Source: Chachezhania sediminis
GTDB lineage: Bacteria > Pseudomonadota > Alphaproteobacteria > Rhodobacterales > Rhodobacteraceae
Length of the DNA stretch: 64,000 nt
Direction: 5' to 3'
Assembly (NCBI RefSeq): GCF_009765275.1
Contig: NZ_VOPH01000004.1
Coordinates: 1 to 64,000, forward strand
This document shows positions 62,544 through 64,000 of the stretch, in pieces (position 1 is the first letter of the stretch; the number at the start of each line of letters is the position of its first letter). A model generated the notes under the pieces. It made no database searches. It was not told where the DNA came from and worked only from the letters and a program-made list of their open reading frames with translations. Both the position numbers and the translations under genes were made by a program.

Positions 62544-63839
62544 TCACCCTTCGAAGACCTGCCGGCGCCCGCCGATCCAGACTTCGCTGATTGCGCGGTC
62601 GTCGCCCATCATGATCGTCGGGAAGACGGCTTCCCAAAGGTCCTGTGCGCGGTCCGAGCGTTGCGCGATGGCGGGGGTGGAGGCGAGGTCCAGGACGACG
62701 ATGTCGGCTTCGGCCCCTTCGGCCAGGTTGCCGATGGTGCCGCCCAGGCGCAGCGCCTCGGCAGAGCCCACCGTCGCCAGCCACAGGAGTTGCGCCGCAT
62801 GAAGCGGCGTGCCGCGGAGCTGACCGACCTCATAAGCCGCGGCCATTGTCCTGAGCATCGAGAAGGACGAGCCGCCGCCAGTATCGGTGGCCAGGCCCAC
62901 GGTCTGGCCTGCGGCCTTCAGCCCGGCCATGTCGAACAGGCCCGAACCGATGAAGGTATTCGAGGTGGGACAATGGACCACGGCTGCGCCGACCTCTCGC
63001 AACCGGTCGCGTTCGCGGTCTTCCAGGTGGATCGCGTGACCAAAGAGCCCGCCGGGTCGCAGCAGCCCGAACTGTTCATAGGTATCGAGGTAATCCCGGG
63101 CCTTGGGGTAAAGGCCCCTGACCCATTCGATCTCGTCCGTCTGCTCGCTCAGATGCGTCTGCATCGGGCAGTCGGGATGGGCGGCCCAGAGGGCGCCGAG
63201 CGCTTCCAGCTGTTCCGGCGTGGAGGTGGGCGAAAAGCGCGGCGTCACGGCATAGACCAGACGGTCCAGCCCATGCCAGCGTTCCAGCAGGGCCAGGCTG
63301 TCGTCATAGGCCGACTGCGCCGTGTCCCGCAGGCCGTCCGGCGCATTGCGGTCCATGCAGGTCTTGCCTGCGACGACACGCTGGCCGCGGGCCTGTGCCT
63401 CGGCGAAATAGGCGTCGACGCTTTCGGGATGGATCGTGCAGAAGGTGCAGATCGTGGTCGTGCCGTTCCTTGCCGTCAGGTCCAGGTGGAGCGCGGCGAT
63501 GCCGGCGGCATAGGCCGGGTCGCCGAACCGCATTTCTTCCGGGAAGGTATAGCTGTTCAGCCAGTCGATCAGCCGCTTGCCCCAACTGGCGATGATCCCG
63601 GTCTGGGGATAATGGGCATGCGCGTCGATGAAGCCTGCCATCACCAGCTTCTGCCCGTGATCGACCTGCGCCGCACCGGGAAAGCGCGCCGTCAGCGCAT
63701 CCAGCGCGCCCAGGGCGGCGATCCGGCCGCCGGTCACCGCCACGGCCTCGTCCAGCTGTACCGCCGCCTCGACCGGCATCGCGAAGGGGGAACCCGAAAA
63801 GGACAGCACCCGGCCGCTGATGATGGTTGTCTCGTTCAC
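62544..63839 (-). CDS. guaD: Guanine deaminase
   Basis: A 431-residue Zn-dependent amidohydrolase converting guanine to xanthine. Metal motif HAH at 74-76 in MAGFIDAHAHYPQTGIIASWGKRLIDWLNSYTFPEE, a block characteristic of GuaD; further ligands in MQTHLSEQTDEI, LFGHAIHLED and ATDTGGGSSFSM. The start is most likely GTG at 63839 (VNETTIISGR), preceded by AAAGG; no ATG lies at a sensible position. Convergent with 8-oxoguanine deaminase. Confidence 0.93.
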   Translation of the reverse strand: MNETTIISGRVLSFSGSPFAMPVEAAVQLDEAVAVTGGRIAALGALDALTARFPGAAQVDHGQKLVMAGFIDAHAHYPQTGIIASWGKRLIDWLNSYTFPEEMRFGDPAYAAGIAALHLDLTARNGTTTICTFCTIHPESVDAYFAEAQARGQRVVAGKTCMDRNAPDGLRDTAQSAYDDSLALLERWHGLDRLVYAVTPRFSPTSTPEQLEALGALWAAHPDCPMQTHLSEQTDEIEWVRGLYPKARDYLDTYEQFGLLRPGGLFGHAIHLEDRERDRLREVGAAVVHCPTSNTFIGSGLFDMAGLKAAGQTVGLATDTGGGSSFSMLRTMAAAYEVGQLRGTPLHAAQLLWLATVGSAEALRLGGTIGNLAEGAEADIVVLDLASTPAIAQRSDRAQDLWEAVFPTIMMGDDRAISEVWIGGRRQVFEG

Positions 63840-64000
63840 GTGCGCACTACCTTTTCTCTGGAACCCGCGCACGATAGGCCGTAGCCCGCGACCGGTAAAC
63901 GCACCGATTGTCATTGTTTTGCATATGCTGTTTTCCCTAGGGTGCCGGCAATTCCGGCGCGGGCAGGCACACAGACGGATCCAGGAACGAAAGGGCAGGC
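63840..64000. other. Right edge, upstream region of guaD
   Basis: No gene is seen. It holds the guaD promoter region; an AT-richer stretch lies around 63905-63940 (TTGTTTTGCATATGCTGTTT). Confidence 0.4.

Overview
The window is GC-rich, with densely packed overlapping genes. The gene families present (divergent hut operons with both HutF and HutG, IorA/IorB, a fused FAD-monooxygenase/old-yellow-enzyme protein, COG0523 GTPases, an RTX protein) point to an alphaproteobacterium of the order Rhodobacterales (roseobacter/Paracoccus-type). I cannot name a genus from sequence alone. No rRNA, tRNA, CRISPR array or intact mobile element was seen. The first ~1.6 kb is visibly less GC-rich and a transposase tail lies at 2.3 kb, so the left edge may be a transferred or decayed patch.

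Layout. 0-9 kb: alpha/beta hydrolase, thioredoxin 2 (trxC), a transposase remnant, a 1769-residue RTX protein and a small periplasmic SH3 protein. 9-15.4 kb: a reverse-strand set of a class V aminotransferase-fold protein, two tandem amidohydrolase paralogs and a COG0523 metallochaperone GTPase coupled to the second amidohydrolase; an Lrp/AsnC regulator is divergent from the set. 15.7-19.9 kb: a zinc-acquisition locus (COG0523 GTPase divergent from a His-rich ZrgA-type protein, ABC ATPase, FtsX-like permease and a Tat-exported DUF3299 protein) with a Zur-like palindrome in the divergent promoter. 19.9-25.3 kb: arylsulfatase, acyl-CoA dehydrogenase, bacterioferritin and a DadA/PuuB-type amine oxidase. 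25.3-25.8 kb: a dense array of REP-like palindromes. 25.8-33.1 kb: complete histidine utilization, hutIHGU on one strand and hutF-hutC on the other, with a HutC-like operator between.

33.2-57.5 kb is the most interesting part: a catabolic supercluster for an aromatic acid handled as its CoA thioester. It has a 2-aminobenzoyl-CoA (or salicylyl-CoA) monooxygenase/reductase fusion, a benzoate/2-aminobenzoate-CoA ligase, two further acyl-CoA ligases, an SDR, a crotonase, an acyl-CoA dehydrogenase, a RidA-family protein, a PF04199 cyclase, a flavin reductase-like protein, an Asp/Glu-racemase-fold protein, Ohr, a thiolase-fold protein with a DUF35-SDR fusion, glutaryl-CoA dehydrogenase with its LysR regulator, IorAB and two MarR regulators. 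Four transcription units in it carry the same 18-bp imperfect palindrome (core TTTAAGCTTGAA) inside the promoter, which defines a candidate local regulon. Five of its proteins lack the usual catalytic residues of their families, which suggests repurposed folds and unassigned chemistry. The likely flow is tryptophan/indolepyruvate and/or anthranilate to an aryl-CoA, dearomatization by the fusion enzyme, beta-oxidation-like steps and glutaryl-CoA to crotonyl-CoA.

57.7-64 kb: a quinone oxidoreductase, an XRE regulator with a long AT-rich leader, a histidinol-phosphatase-type phosphatase, 8-oxoguanine deaminase and guanine deaminase (purine catabolism).
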